Source: Anaerolineae bacterium
GTDB lineage: Bacteria; Chloroflexota; Anaerolineae; 4572-78; J111
DNA: 64,000 bases
Assembly: GCA_023382535.1 (NCBI GenBank)
Contig: JAHDWA010000035.1
Location: 42,474 to 106,473 of the forward strand
Direction of reading: 5' to 3'
In this document: piece after piece, positions 1 to 8,031 of the stretch
Layout of the letters: each line of letters begins with the position of its first letter
How positions within the stretch are numbered: position 1 is the first letter of the stretch
The notes under the pieces: generated by a model
What the model saw: the letters and a program-made list of their open reading frames with translations, nothing else
What the model was told of the DNA's origin: nothing
Database searches by the model: none
Translations under genes and position numbers: made by a program

Positions 1-408
1 GCGGGCCGGGCCGTAAGGCAGCAACTCCGGCTGGCCGCCGGACGGGCTAATGGTGTAGACGGGGGTCAAGTGGGCAAAGGGTTGGCCGGCGTTGCTGGCG
101 AAAACGATTTTTTGGCTGTCGGGCGTCCAGCCCAGGACGATGGTCAGGCTGCCCAGGTAAGTCAGGCGCGTGGCCGGGCCGCCCGCCGCGGGCATCACAT
201 AAACTTCACCCTCCCCCTCCTCCCGGCCGATAAAGGCCAGCCATTCGCCGTCGGGCGACAGGGCCGGGTGAGAGACCATGCCCAGGTTGGCCGTCAGCCG
301 CCGGGCCACCCCACCCTTGGCCGGCACGGCCCACAGGTCATCTTCACAGACAAAGACGACATTATTTTTGTGGATGGTAGGATAGCGATAGTAACCGTTG
401 GGTTTCAT
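1..408 (-). CDS. Tricorn protease N-terminus (partial, runs off left edge)
   Basis: The reverse strand reads open from an ATG at 408 to the window edge, giving 136 residues with no stop. The protein begins MKPNGYYRYPTIHKNN, followed by VVFVCEDDLWAVPAKGG and repeated beta-propeller blades with SPDGEWLAF and TPDSQKIVFAS signatures. This is the typical opening of the N-terminal beta-propeller of tricorn-type proteases (S41 family), large cytosolic enzymes that cut oligopeptides downstream of the proteasome or other proteases. The catalytic PDZ and tail-specific protease domains would lie beyond the left edge. It is transcribed leftwards, away from the small genes at 488-1456. The identification is good; only completeness is unknown. 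Confidence 0.85.
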   Translation of the reverse strand, partial: MKPNGYYRYPTIHKNNVVFVCEDDLWAVPAKGGVARRLTANLGMVSHPALSPDGEWLAFIGREEGEGEVYVMPAAGGPATRLTYLGSLTIVLGWTPDSQKIVFASNAGQPFAHLTPVYTISPSGGQPELLPYGPAR

Positions 409-487
409 GGATTTTGATTACCTAAAAAGATTTTGTATCGAGTCAAGAGTTGAGCCGGGATTTGGGGATTAGAGGCATTCTTACTGA

Positions 488-910
488 TTATACCGATGTC
501 CCAAACAATGACCATTTATCCTTGTATGGTTCTGAATCTGTCAAAAGGAAAGAATACCAGTCAGAGTTTGGCCTTGGATCGTGCCACATTTTTCTCGCTA
601 CAACTGTGCTAGGAACAATGTAGAAATTAATGAGATCACCCGCTTTTCGATTGGTTAGGTTTACGAATACATAGATATGGCTTTCTGATACTTGTTCCTT
701 AGCTTTTCTATTTAGAAGCCAAAAACTGCGGATTTGCGCATTGGTTTTTACTTGTACAGAATAGGCTCTTTGGCAAGCTTGGTCAGTTACCAAAATATCA
801 GCCCCTATCGCACTACGAGATGTAGGAGATGCAATGAAACCAAGTTTCGATAATTCAGCCGCTACAAGATAAACTCCCCTCATTCCTGTGAGTTGTCTGG
901 TTAATGCCAT
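488..910 (-). CDS. PD-(D/E)XK-like small protein
   Basis: A 140-residue protein opening MALTRQLTGMRGVYLVAAEL. The core GADILVTDQ followed by YSVQVKTN resembles the Asp...(E/Q)xK strands of the PD-(D/E)XK nuclease fold, with a conserved serine/isoleucine-rich stretch before it (PTSRSAIGAD). Related small proteins often stand alone in bacterial accessory regions, and their role is not known to me. Base composition is AT-richer than the neighbours, as in the next two genes, which suggests acquired DNA. The ATG at 910 has no strong ribosome-binding site. Nuclease activity is inference; a non-catalytic DNA-binding role is equally possible. Confidence 0.6.
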   Translation of the reverse strand: MALTRQLTGMRGVYLVAAELSKLGFIASPTSRSAIGADILVTDQACQRAYSVQVKTNAQIRSFWLLNRKAKEQVSESHIYVFVNLTNRKAGDLINFYIVPSTVVARKMWHDPRPNSDWYSFLLTDSEPYKDKWSLFGTSV

Positions 911-951
911 CTGAATTCCTCTGTACTGATATTTAGTTTGTGGTTCGTCCC

Positions 952-1272
952 TTACACAATATTCAGCAATTCGTCAATCTCCTGGCCAAGTCTAGCTCGA
1001 CGTTTTGCAATCGCTTGCTCTAAATCCTCCCGAGTTGCCCGCGTCCACTTATCCACCCCCAACATTCGACCTGGCGCCAGTTCAAGCACGTCATAAGGAC
1101 GAGCATTCCCGAGGTTATGGACAAACCGAACATATAAGCAAATATTGTTCGTTTCGGTACTTTGCAGAACATCAATAATCACTCCGATTTGACCTAGCGC
1201 GTTAACAATATCTCCGCGTTTAAAGTCAATAGATATCGGGGGCTTCACCGTAGGTGATAACGTGTTCGACAT
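952..1272 (-). CDS. Hypothetical protein, 106 aa
   Basis: I chose the ATG at 1272 (MSNTLSPTVKPP) over an upstream one at 1299 because AGGTGG lies just before it. The protein has an SH3-like or KOW-like central part (FKRGDIVNALGQIGVIIDVL) and a charged C-terminal helix (TREDLEQAIAKRRARLGQEI). I do not recognise the family. Its start overlaps the 3' end of the upstream 76-residue gene by 47 bases in another frame, so the two are probably cotranscribed and translationally coupled. The composition is AT-rich like the PD-(D/E)XK-like gene downstream, and the three may have arrived together. Confidence 0.5.
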   Translation of the reverse strand: MSNTLSPTVKPPISIDFKRGDIVNALGQIGVIIDVLQSTETNNICLYVRFVHNLGNARPYDVLELAPGRMLGVDKWTRATREDLEQAIAKRRARLGQEIDELLNIV

Positions 1273-1456
1273 AATTTTCCACCTGGGAACTACTTTCAAA
1301 TTCAGAGTCTACTCCGCAGTCACGCAGAATAGCAACCAACTTATAATGATCTCCCCATGCACTGCCGGTACCTTCGGAACGACGCTGGATCATCTCCTGC
1401 CAAGCCTGCCTGAGACGCTCTATATCTTCGGGGTAAAATTTAGGCTTCTGGGACAT
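1226..1456 (-). CDS. Hypothetical protein, 76 aa
   Basis: A short protein (MSQKPKFYPEDIERLRQAWQ) that looks mostly helical and acidic. It overlaps the following gene by 47 bases, which is a long overlap but compatible with a coupled pair. No convincing ribosome-binding site precedes the ATG at 1456. I do not recognise it. The overlapping arrangement and shared AT-rich composition are the main support that it is real; the opposite-strand reading frame at 1262-1501 is less protein-like. Confidence 0.4.
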   Translation of the reverse strand: MSQKPKFYPEDIERLRQAWQEMIQRRSEGTGSAWGDHYKLVAILRDCGVDSEFESSSQVENYVEHVITYGEAPDIY

Positions 1457-1545
1457 ATCAAAAACCGGTGGATATTTGCCACCTTAGATGCTCTGTTCTA
1501 AAAATCTCCATCAAGGCTAATTCAGAAGTTATCTTTTAGCACTTG

Positions 1546-2304
1546 CTACCCTGCAACCTTGCTACCAACCATCCCATTCCTCACCGCCACAATCTCGGCC
1601 ATGATGCTCAGGGCAATTTCTGCCGGGGTGCGCCCGCCGAGATCGAGGCCAATAGGGGCGTGGAGGCGATCAATCTGCGCTTGGGTCAGTCCGCTTTCCA
1701 ATAAACGCTTGACCCGCTGGGCGTGCGTCTTGGGGCTGCCCAGGGCGCCGACATAACCAACCGGGCTGGGCAAAGCGACCAACAGCGCGGGGTCGTCCAG
1801 CTTGGGATCGTGCGTGACGACCACCACACTGCTTTCGCGGGTCAGGCCGATGTCGGGCAGAGCCTCGTCGGGCCAGCGCTGGATCAGGTGGTCGGCGTGA
1901 GGGAAGCGCTCCGGCGAGGCGAAGGCGGTCCGGGGGTCTACAAGGTAGGTGCTAAAGCCAAGCGGTTTGGCAAAGTGGATCAAGTCGCTGGCAATATGCA
2001 CCCCGCCGACAATGATCAGCCGCGGGCTTGGCCGGTGAACGTCAAAAAAGACCTCGATCTCTTCGCCGCCTACCGCCAAGGCTGGGTAGCGGCGCGTGGC
2101 CGAAGTTCGCTCAGCCATCAACTGCCGGGCGTCTTGCAGAATAGACTCGCACCACGGTGTTTCCAGCAACGGGCCGGCCGGCTCACCTTCCGCCGGAAGC
2201 AGAGCTTTGACCCCCAGCAATTCTGCCGGTCCGCGCACCACCACCGCCAGGGCCACACTTTGATCTTTTTGTACGTACTCTTTTAATTGGGAAAAAAGGG
2301 ACAT
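1546..2304 (-). CDS. XdhC family protein, C-terminal Rossmann half
   Basis: A 252-residue protein. The N-terminal part (about 1-100) resembles the tail of the XdhC/CoxI domain. From about residue 108 it has the XdhC_C Rossmann segment: PRLIIVGGVHIASDL, then YLVDPRTAFASPERFPHAD, VVVVTHDPKLDDPAL, GYVGALGSPKTHAQR and IGLDLGGRTPAEIALSIMAE. XdhC proteins bind molybdenum cofactor and assist its sulfuration and insertion into xanthine dehydrogenase-type enzymes. In many genomes both halves are one polypeptide of about 350 residues; here the N-terminal half is a separate upstream gene. No molybdoenzyme subunits lie in this window. A modest AGGTG site precedes the ATG at 2304. Confidence 0.85.
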   Translation of the reverse strand: MSLFSQLKEYVQKDQSVALAVVVRGPAELLGVKALLPAEGEPAGPLLETPWCESILQDARQLMAERTSATRRYPALAVGGEEIEVFFDVHRPSPRLIIVGGVHIASDLIHFAKPLGFSTYLVDPRTAFASPERFPHADHLIQRWPDEALPDIGLTRESSVVVVTHDPKLDDPALLVALPSPVGYVGALGSPKTHAQRVKRLLESGLTQAQIDRLHAPIGLDLGGRTPAEIALSIMAEIVAVRNGMVGSKVAG

Positions 2305-2315
2305 ATCTGTACACC

Positions 2316-2383
2316 TGAAGTAGGGAGTAGGAAGTAAGGAGTAAGGAGTAAAAAGATTTTCTACTCCCTACTTCTTACTCCCG
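2316..2383. repeat. Word-repeat hairpin between the two XdhC genes
   Basis: Repeated GGAGTA/AAGTA words on one side are followed by ACTCC/ACTTC words on the other, forming an imperfect stem of about 21 bp with two mismatches across a short AT-rich loop. It fills most of the gap between the XdhC halves. It belongs to a class of intergenic imperfect palindromes seen repeatedly in this window. It could act as a terminator or an RNA stabiliser; nothing proves either. Confidence 0.6.
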
Positions 2384-2388
2384 GCATT

Positions 2389-2703
2389 TCACCAATCTAA
2401 CCGTTCTACAAACACCTCGATGGTGCCGCCGCAGGCCAGGCCGACTTCCCAGGCATTTTCGTCGGCCACGCCGAAATGGAGCAGCTTGGGCCGGCCTGTT
2501 TTGATGACGCGCATGGCTTCTTCTACGACTGCGCCCTCGACGCAGCCGCCGCTGACGGAGCCAATCATCTCCCCTTTTTGATTGACCGCCATTTTTGAGC
2601 CGGGCGCGCGGGGCGACGAACCCCAGGTATTAATGACCGTGGCCACAGCGATTTTATCACCGCGGGCTTGCCAGGCTACGATGTCTCCCAGAATTTCCTT
2701 CAT
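2389..2703 (-). CDS. XdhC/CoxI family protein, N-terminal domain
   Basis: A 104-residue protein matching the XdhC_CoxI domain: IVAWQARGDKIAVATVINTWG, then SSPRAPGSKMAVNQKGEM, the conserved GSVSGGCVEGAVVEEA and the closing GLACGGTIEVFVERL. The SSPR and GGCVE motifs are the family hallmarks, including the cysteine thought to contact molybdenum cofactor. The ATG at 2703 is preceded by GGAGAGG at good spacing. It lies 84 bp upstream of the gene carrying the XdhC_C Rossmann domain, so the pair supplies the two parts of a normal XdhC. Short single-domain versions are known, so this need not be a broken gene. Confidence 0.85.
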   Translation of the reverse strand: MKEILGDIVAWQARGDKIAVATVINTWGSSPRAPGSKMAVNQKGEMIGSVSGGCVEGAVVEEAMRVIKTGRPKLLHFGVADENAWEVGLACGGTIEVFVERLDW

Positions 2704-2782
2704 GGTTAAAACCTCTCCAATGAAAGTAGGCTGATACTGATATTATGCTTAATTTTTAAATTATGCCAAGAATATTAAGAGG

Positions 2783-4474
2783 TCAGAGGGTTTCGGCCGA
2801 GTCAGCCGCTGTGACCAGGGCTTCTTCCCGCAACTGGCGGCGCAGAATTTTACCGGTCAGGGCTTTGGGCAAATCATCACGGAAGACAATGGCGCGGGGT
2901 TGTTTGTACTGGGCCAGGCGTTCCCGGCAAAAGGCCCGAATTTCGGCAGTGGTGGCAGTTTCACCGGGTTTGAGGACCAGGTACGCGGTAATTTTTTCAC
3001 CTCGCATGTCGTCGGGCAAGCCGATCACGGCAGCTTCTAAAACCTTGGGATGCTGGTACAGCACCTCCTCGACCTCGCGGGGGTAAACATTGTACCCGGC
3101 GCTCAGGATCATATCTTTTTTGCGGTCCACAATGTAAAAATAGCCTTCCTCGTCCATGCGGGCCACATCGCCCGTGCGCACCCAGCCATCCAGCATGGTC
3201 TGGGCGGTTTCTTCAGGAGCGTTCCAGTAACCCTGCATCACTTGCGGCCCCTTGACCATCAATTCGCCCACTTCGCCCTGGGGCAGTTCCGTGGTAGGGT
3301 CTTCCGTATCCACAATTTTGGCGTCGGTGCCAATGATGGGCACGCCGATACTGCCGAACTTGCGCTGGCCTTTGAGCGGATTGACATGAGTGACGGAAGA
3401 CGCCTCGGTCATCCCATACGCCTCGGCGATACGGGCGCCGGTGCGCGCCTCAAACTTTTCCATCACCTCGACCGGCAGGGGAGCCGCCCCGCTGAAAACA
3501 GCTTTAATCGAGGTCAGGTCAACTTTATCAATGTCGTGGTAACTGTTGAGCGCGACAAACAAGGCCGGTATGCCTGTAAAAAACGTGGGCCGCTCGGCCA
3601 CAATAGCATCAACAATAGCTTTAATATTGGGTTGAAGAATGAGAACCAGGGTAGCCGCCAGGTGGATGCCCAGATTCATCAATCCATTCATCCCGTAGAC
3701 ATGGAAAAAGGGCATAATCCCCAGACCAATATCCTCCGCGTCCCCGTGATCGTACAATAAAAAAGCCCTGATCTGGGTTATGCTGGCCACCAGGTTGCGA
3801 TGACTGAGCATAGCCCCTTTAGGTAAGCCCGTGGTGCCGCCGGTGTACTGCAGACAGGCCAGGTCTGTGGGATTTACGTCAACCGGGGGCAGCTTGGGGC
3901 GCTGCCGGTCAATCAGCTTCTTAAAGGCATGAACGGTGTCGGCGTACGATACATCAACCCATTTACCCTGGCGGCGAAGCTCCAGCGGGGCCAACAATTT
4001 CTTGGCAATGGGCATGTAATCCTGGATGCCGGTCAAAATGAGATGTTCAACGGCCAGTTTGGGCCTGATTGCCTCAATACGCGGCCAGAACATATCGAGG
4101 CTGATCACAACTTTTGTGCCAGAGTTACCCCACTGGTACTCCAGTTCCCGCTCTACATAGAGCGGGTTGGTCATGACCGTTACCGCACCCAGGGAGAGGG
4201 TGGCATAATAGGCAATGATAGTTTGCGGACAGTTGGGCAGCATAATCGCCACCCGGTCGCCTTTACGAACGCCCAAATCATGCAGGGCCGCTGCCAGCTT
4301 GTCAACCTGCTGTTTCAATTGGCTGTAATTCAGCCGAGCGCCCATAAAAACGGTGGCGGTATGTTTGGGATATTTTTCGGCGGCGTGACGCAGCAAATCG
4401 GGGAGGATCAGCGGCGGAATGACTAACTCTGCCGGAACTTCGGGATCGTAGAATTTTAACCAGGGTTTCGACAT
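2783..4474 (-). CDS. fadD: Long-chain acyl-CoA synthetase (AMP-binding)
   Basis: A 563-residue ANL-superfamily adenylating enzyme of full length. The P-loop motif YTGGTTGLPKGAMLSH lies near residue 210, followed by AYGMTEASSVTHVNP, the GWVRTGDVARMDEEGYF hinge region and PKALTGKILRRQLRE with the catalytic C-terminal lysine. The order and spacing fit fatty-acyl-CoA ligases: ATP plus fatty acid gives acyl-AMP, then acyl-CoA. The ATG at 4474 is preceded by GAGAGGG. It is monocistronic and divergent from the SIR2-like gene. Exact chain-length specificity cannot be told; the symbol is by analogy only. Confidence 0.9.
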   Translation of the reverse strand: MSKPWLKFYDPEVPAELVIPPLILPDLLRHAAEKYPKHTATVFMGARLNYSQLKQQVDKLAAALHDLGVRKGDRVAIMLPNCPQTIIAYYATLSLGAVTVMTNPLYVERELEYQWGNSGTKVVISLDMFWPRIEAIRPKLAVEHLILTGIQDYMPIAKKLLAPLELRRQGKWVDVSYADTVHAFKKLIDRQRPKLPPVDVNPTDLACLQYTGGTTGLPKGAMLSHRNLVASITQIRAFLLYDHGDAEDIGLGIMPFFHVYGMNGLMNLGIHLAATLVLILQPNIKAIVDAIVAERPTFFTGIPALFVALNSYHDIDKVDLTSIKAVFSGAAPLPVEVMEKFEARTGARIAEAYGMTEASSVTHVNPLKGQRKFGSIGVPIIGTDAKIVDTEDPTTELPQGEVGELMVKGPQVMQGYWNAPEETAQTMLDGWVRTGDVARMDEEGYFYIVDRKKDMILSAGYNVYPREVEEVLYQHPKVLEAAVIGLPDDMRGEKITAYLVLKPGETATTAEIRAFCRERLAQYKQPRAIVFRDDLPKALTGKILRRQLREEALVTAADSAETL

Positions 4475-4580
4475 AGCCCTCTCTTTGGCAACTCTTCTTT
4501 TCTGGCTCCCAAACTCAGTTTGGGAACTCGGTTTGGACCAGAAAACCAGGAAATTAATTGTTCCCCTGTGGTTATGCTAT

Positions 4581-4607
4581 ATTATAACACAATACCTTAT
4601 TTTTCAA
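4581..4607 (-). promoter_or_regulatory. Candidate promoter of the acyl-CoA synthetase gene
   Basis: On the reverse strand TTGAAA (4602-4607) is followed after 15 bases by TATAAT (4581-4586), about 107 bases before the start codon at 4474. The -10 is perfect and the spacing is short. The rest of the gap 4475-4869 contains CTTGCTACC/GCAACCTGCAAC word repeats (about 4665-4705), a TGGTATAAT box at 4739-4747 facing the SIR2-like gene, and no convincing gene. Confidence 0.4.
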
Positions 4608-4738
4608 TCAACCTTTTATCCTGTTAAGAGCGACCCCCGGCCGCGGCCAATCCCTTTGACTCTGCAACTTGCTACCTTGCAACCTGCAACTTTAGTTATG
4701 AAAACTTCGGCCCAAACGGGACAAAAATTGTCAAGTCG

Positions 4739-4747
4739 TGGTATAAT
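4739..4747 (+). promoter_or_regulatory. Extended -10 box upstream of the SIR2-like gene
   Basis: TGGTATAAT, a perfect extended -10 element, lies about 120 bases before the start of the SIR2-like gene at 4870. No good -35 is visible. The same TGGTATAAT string occurs upstream of the PBP1C gene (24494-24502) and the second MNT gene (43938-43946). Confidence 0.45.
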
Positions 4748-4869
4748 CGGGTAGTTCGAATGTTAAGACAGGGGTTGTGCCGGAAGATAAAGGAAACTAA
4801 ATGGACTTGAGTAAAAAGGTAGCAAAGTCTGCTGTCTACTATTTTCAGAGAAGCGGAGGTTAGTCAGCG

Positions 4870-5871
4870 ATGCCCAGAATTAGAATCAGCCAGGTTGCCG
4901 AAAGAAAGGAAGCTGCTACTTGGCAGCAAACCATCGTTGACCGCATCAAGGCGGGTAAAGTTGTGCCCATTATCAGCCATGTCGTGGATCATAATTTGAT
5001 CCTGGGAGGAAGTACAGCCCTGGTTGAAGCCTATGCGGACTATGTGCAGTACCCCCTGGCTGATAAACATAACCTGCCGCAGGTGGCCCAATTCAAAGGC
5101 GTCACCGACGAAAGCATTACCGATGCCTGGGCGCTCAAAACCGATTATATCAACTTTATCAAAAACCGCTTGTTTGACCTGGCCGAGACAGAAGGAGCGG
5201 CCGAAGAGATCCTGGCTGAGGTTGAAGAAGCTTTTGACGATATCTCTTTCTCTGAGTTTTCCGGGCGGCTGGGCTACCCTCGCTTTAATCAAGGCCCCTC
5301 TGATCCGCTGCTGATTTTGGCCGAACTGCCTCTGCCGATTTACTTGACCACCAGTTATCACGGCTTTATTGAAGCCGCCCTGAAACGCGCCGGCAAAGAA
5401 CCGCGCACCGAGATTTGCCGCTGGCACAAGGGCCTGGAGGGCATCCCCTCCGTTTTTGAAGCCGACTACCAGCCCAGCAAAGAAGCCCCGCTGGTCTACC
5501 ATTTACATGGCCTGGATGCCTACCCCGAGTCGCTGGTCCTGACCGAAAATGATTACCTGGAATTCCTGGTTGCTACCTCGCAGGAGATGGGCCGCAGTAC
5601 CGATCCAATTCCCAAGCGGGTGCGCCAGGCGATGGCCGATTCCTCTCTTATCCTGATGGGGTACAGCCTGCAAAGCCTGGAGTTTAAGGTTGTCTTTTGG
5701 GGCTTGATCAGACCCCGGCCCTTGCAGCATACCAGCGTTTCAATCCAACTGCTGCCCAGTGACGACGAACGAAAATTTCTTCAGGAATACCTGCGGCGCG
5801 AGGCCAAATTTGAAGTTTACTGGGGCGACATTCAGGAGTACGTGCAGGAACTGCGCCAGGCACTGGAGTAG
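4870..5871 (+). CDS. SIR2-like domain protein (divergent)
   Basis: A 333-residue protein. The second half carries SIR2_2-like signatures: LPIYLTTSYHGFIEAALKRA, YHLHGLDAYPESLVLTENDY and SLILMGYSLQSLEFKVVFWG. In bacterial conflict systems such domains degrade NAD+. Two features are unusual: the nucleotide-binding GAG loop near the N-terminus is replaced by KVVPIISHVVDHNLILGG, and the usual TTNYD becomes TTSYH, while the YHLHG histidine remains. Activity is therefore uncertain. GCGGAGG precedes the ATG. It is 78 bp upstream of two tandem nSTAND1 NTPases on the same strand, a context consistent with an effector paired to a STAND sensor. The pairing is inference. Confidence 0.7.
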   Translation: MPRIRISQVAERKEAATWQQTIVDRIKAGKVVPIISHVVDHNLILGGSTALVEAYADYVQYPLADKHNLPQVAQFKGVTDESITDAWALKTDYINFIKNRLFDLAETEGAAEEILAEVEEAFDDISFSEFSGRLGYPRFNQGPSDPLLILAELPLPIYLTTSYHGFIEAALKRAGKEPRTEICRWHKGLEGIPSVFEADYQPSKEAPLVYHLHGLDAYPESLVLTENDYLEFLVATSQEMGRSTDPIPKRVRQAMADSSLILMGYSLQSLEFKVVFWGLIRPRPLQHTSVSIQLLPSDDERKFLQEYLRREAKFEVYWGDIQEYVQELRQALE

Positions 5872-5877
5872 AAACGG

Positions 5878-5936
5878 CCAACAGTCAACGATTAATGGCT
5901 AATTGACAATTGACTGTTGATCATTGACTATTATTC
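5878..5936. repeat. Word-repeat hairpin (CAGTCAA/TTGACTG)
   Basis: ACAGTCAACGATTAATGG is followed by TGACAATTGACTGTTGATC, giving overlapping complementary words (CAGTCAA with TTGACTG). It lies between the SIR2-like gene and the first nSTAND1 gene. It is one of several such intergenic imperfect palindromes in the window. Confidence 0.5.
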
Positions 5937-5949
5937 ATGGGGGGACACT

Positions 5950-8031
5950 ATGACCTCTAACAGCAATAACCCCTACGTCGGGCCGCGCACCTTCACCCGG
6001 CAGGAGAGCGACCGGTTTTTTGGCCGGGAACGGGAAGCCAGAGAGCTGTTTTCACTGGTTGTCTCCGAGCGGCTGGTGCTTTTTTACGCCCAATCCGGCG
6101 CGGGCAAAAGCTCGCTGCTAAACACCCGCCTGATCCCGCAGTTGCAGGCGGCAGAATTCGCCGTACTGCCAATGGGCCGGGTCAGCGGCGAACTGCCCCA
6201 GGACGTGGCTGAGGTTGGCAACACTTTTGCCTTTAACTTAATGCTCAGCCTCGATCAAAGCAGCAGCGGCCCTCAACAATTCGCGCATCTGCCGCTAACC
6301 AACTTTTTGGCTGGCCTGGTCAGCGATGACGGCGAGCATTATCGGTATGAGTCCGAGGCTGAGGGGTATGTATCGGTTCCGCATGTCTTGATCATTGATC
6401 AGTTTGAGGAAATTATCACGACTCATCCCCGGCATTGGCCGCAGCGAGCGGACTTTTTTCGCCAGCTCGACCAGGCAATGGCGGATGATCCCTTCTTGTG
6501 GGTTGTGCTGACCTTTCGCGAGGATTACCTGGCCACGCTTGAGCCTTACGCCCCGCTGCTGGTCGGCAATATGCGCGCCCGCTTCTATATGCAGCGTATG
6601 GAACGAGAGGCGGCCCTGGAAGCGGTCAAAAAGCCCGCGCAGCAGGGAGGGCGTCCCTTTGCGCCCGGTGTGGCCGAAAATTTGGTAGACAACCTGCGCC
6701 AGATCCGGGTTGAGGGTCAGGCCCAGATTCAACGGGGTCAGTTTATCGAGCCGGTGCAACTACAGGTTGTCTGCTTCCAATTGTGGGAAAATCTAAAGGC
6801 GCGTCCCGCGGGCGAAATCACTGAGGCTGATTTGCAGGAACTCGGCAACGTTGACCGCGCCCTGGCCGATTTTTACGAGCAGGCGCTGGCCAAAGCCGTG
6901 GCTGCTACCGGGCAGTCGGAACCAGAGCTGCGGGATTGGTTTGAGCGCAAGCTCATTACAGAGGCTGGGACCCGCGGCAGCGTTTACCGGGGTAAGGACT
7001 CGACCGGCGGTATCTCGACCCACACCACAGATTTTCTGGTCAATCAATTTGTCCTTCGGACCGAGAGCCGGGCGGGGGGTACCTGGTACGAATTGGTCCA
7101 CGATCGCTTTATCGAGCCGATTTTGCAGGCGAACAAGGCGTGGCGCGCCCAGCAGCCGCTGCTGGTGCAAATGGCCGAAGCCTGGGCAAACTCAGGCGAA
7201 AGTATGTCGAATTTGCTGGAAGGCCAGCAGTTGCAGGAGGCGTTACGGACCAACCGGCCGGACATTCAGCAGTTGGGATTCGTTAAAAAATTTATAGAAG
7301 CCAGCCAGACGGCCCAGCAAGCCAAAGAAGCGGCTCAGCAGGCCGAAAAATTGCAGCAGGCTCAAACCCTGGCCGAGGCTGCGCACCGGCGCGCTGAAGC
7401 CGAGGCTAAAGCGGCCCGGCGGCTGCGTTGGATCATCGCGGCTCTGGCGGTTACACTGGCAGTTTTGCTTGGTCTGGCGGGAGTGGCGGTTTATGCCTTC
7501 ATCCAGCGCCAGGAAGTGATCATTAGCCATGAAGCTATTACCACTCTGCTCTCCCTGGATGGACGGCTTTACATCTCTGTGGCTCCCGATGACCGCACCG
7601 TGAAGCTGGTGGATACGGCGAACCGGGAGGTGCTTTTTACCTTAACCGGTCATACCGCCGAAATCAGTAAAATCACCCTGAATCCGAATGCTAATTATTT
7701 GGCTACAGCGGATCACGGGGGCACAACCATCATTTGGGACTTGAATACAGGCCAGGCTGTGGCCAGATTAACCGGCCACAGCGACACTATTCGCTACATG
7801 GTTTTTTCGCACGACGGCCGCTGGGTGGCCACCGGGGGAGATGATGGCACAACCCGCCTGTGGGAGACTTCCACCTGGCAGCAAACCCACGTTTTCAACA
7901 GCGATGGGGCACCTATCATCAGCGTCGCCTTTTGGCCCGACGATTCCTTCCTGGTGACGGCCACAACGGATAAAAAATACACCATTTGGAATCCTCAAAC
8001 CGGCGAGAAAGTTTTAGATGGAAGCCAGTAA
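5950..8031 (+). CDS. nSTAND1 NTPase with TM helix and short WD40 tail
   Basis: A 693-residue protein. The ATG at 5950 is preferred over 5917 because GGGGGA precedes it and homology with the next gene starts here (NPYVGPRTFTRQE). Walker A is AQSGAGKSS (about 48-55); Walker B is VLIIDQFEEII (about 145). A glutamine/alanine-rich coiled coil (about 450-490) leads to one membrane helix (about 491-515), then four WD40-like repeats with GHTAEI, GHSDTI and WDLNTG/WNPQTG. STAND proteins act as signal-sensing switches in defence and regulation. WD40 propellers usually have seven blades; this one stops abruptly after four, where the next gene begins 14 bases before the stop. Truncation during tandem duplication is likely. 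Confidence 0.85.
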   Translation: MTSNSNNPYVGPRTFTRQESDRFFGREREARELFSLVVSERLVLFYAQSGAGKSSLLNTRLIPQLQAAEFAVLPMGRVSGELPQDVAEVGNTFAFNLMLSLDQSSSGPQQFAHLPLTNFLAGLVSDDGEHYRYESEAEGYVSVPHVLIIDQFEEIITTHPRHWPQRADFFRQLDQAMADDPFLWVVLTFREDYLATLEPYAPLLVGNMRARFYMQRMEREAALEAVKKPAQQGGRPFAPGVAENLVDNLRQIRVEGQAQIQRGQFIEPVQLQVVCFQLWENLKARPAGEITEADLQELGNVDRALADFYEQALAKAVAATGQSEPELRDWFERKLITEAGTRGSVYRGKDSTGGISTHTTDFLVNQFVLRTESRAGGTWYELVHDRFIEPILQANKAWRAQQPLLVQMAEAWANSGESMSNLLEGQQLQEALRTNRPDIQQLGFVKKFIEASQTAQQAKEAAQQAEKLQQAQTLAEAAHRRAEAEAKAARRLRWIIAALAVTLAVLLGLAGVAVYAFIQRQEVIISHEAITTLLSLDGRLYISVAPDDRTVKLVDTANREVLFTLTGHTAEISKITLNPNANYLATADHGGTTIIWDLNTGQAVARLTGHSDTIRYMVFSHDGRWVATGGDDGTTRLWETSTWQQTHVFNSDGAPIISVAFWPDDSFLVTATTDKKYTIWNPQTGEKVLDGSQ

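Noticed and set aside
70..417. A forward reading frame at the left edge
   Set aside because: Shadow of the reverse-strand tricorn protease start.
4485..4754. An 89-residue forward reading frame
   Set aside because: It runs through the promoter and word repeats of a gap and has no ribosome-binding site.
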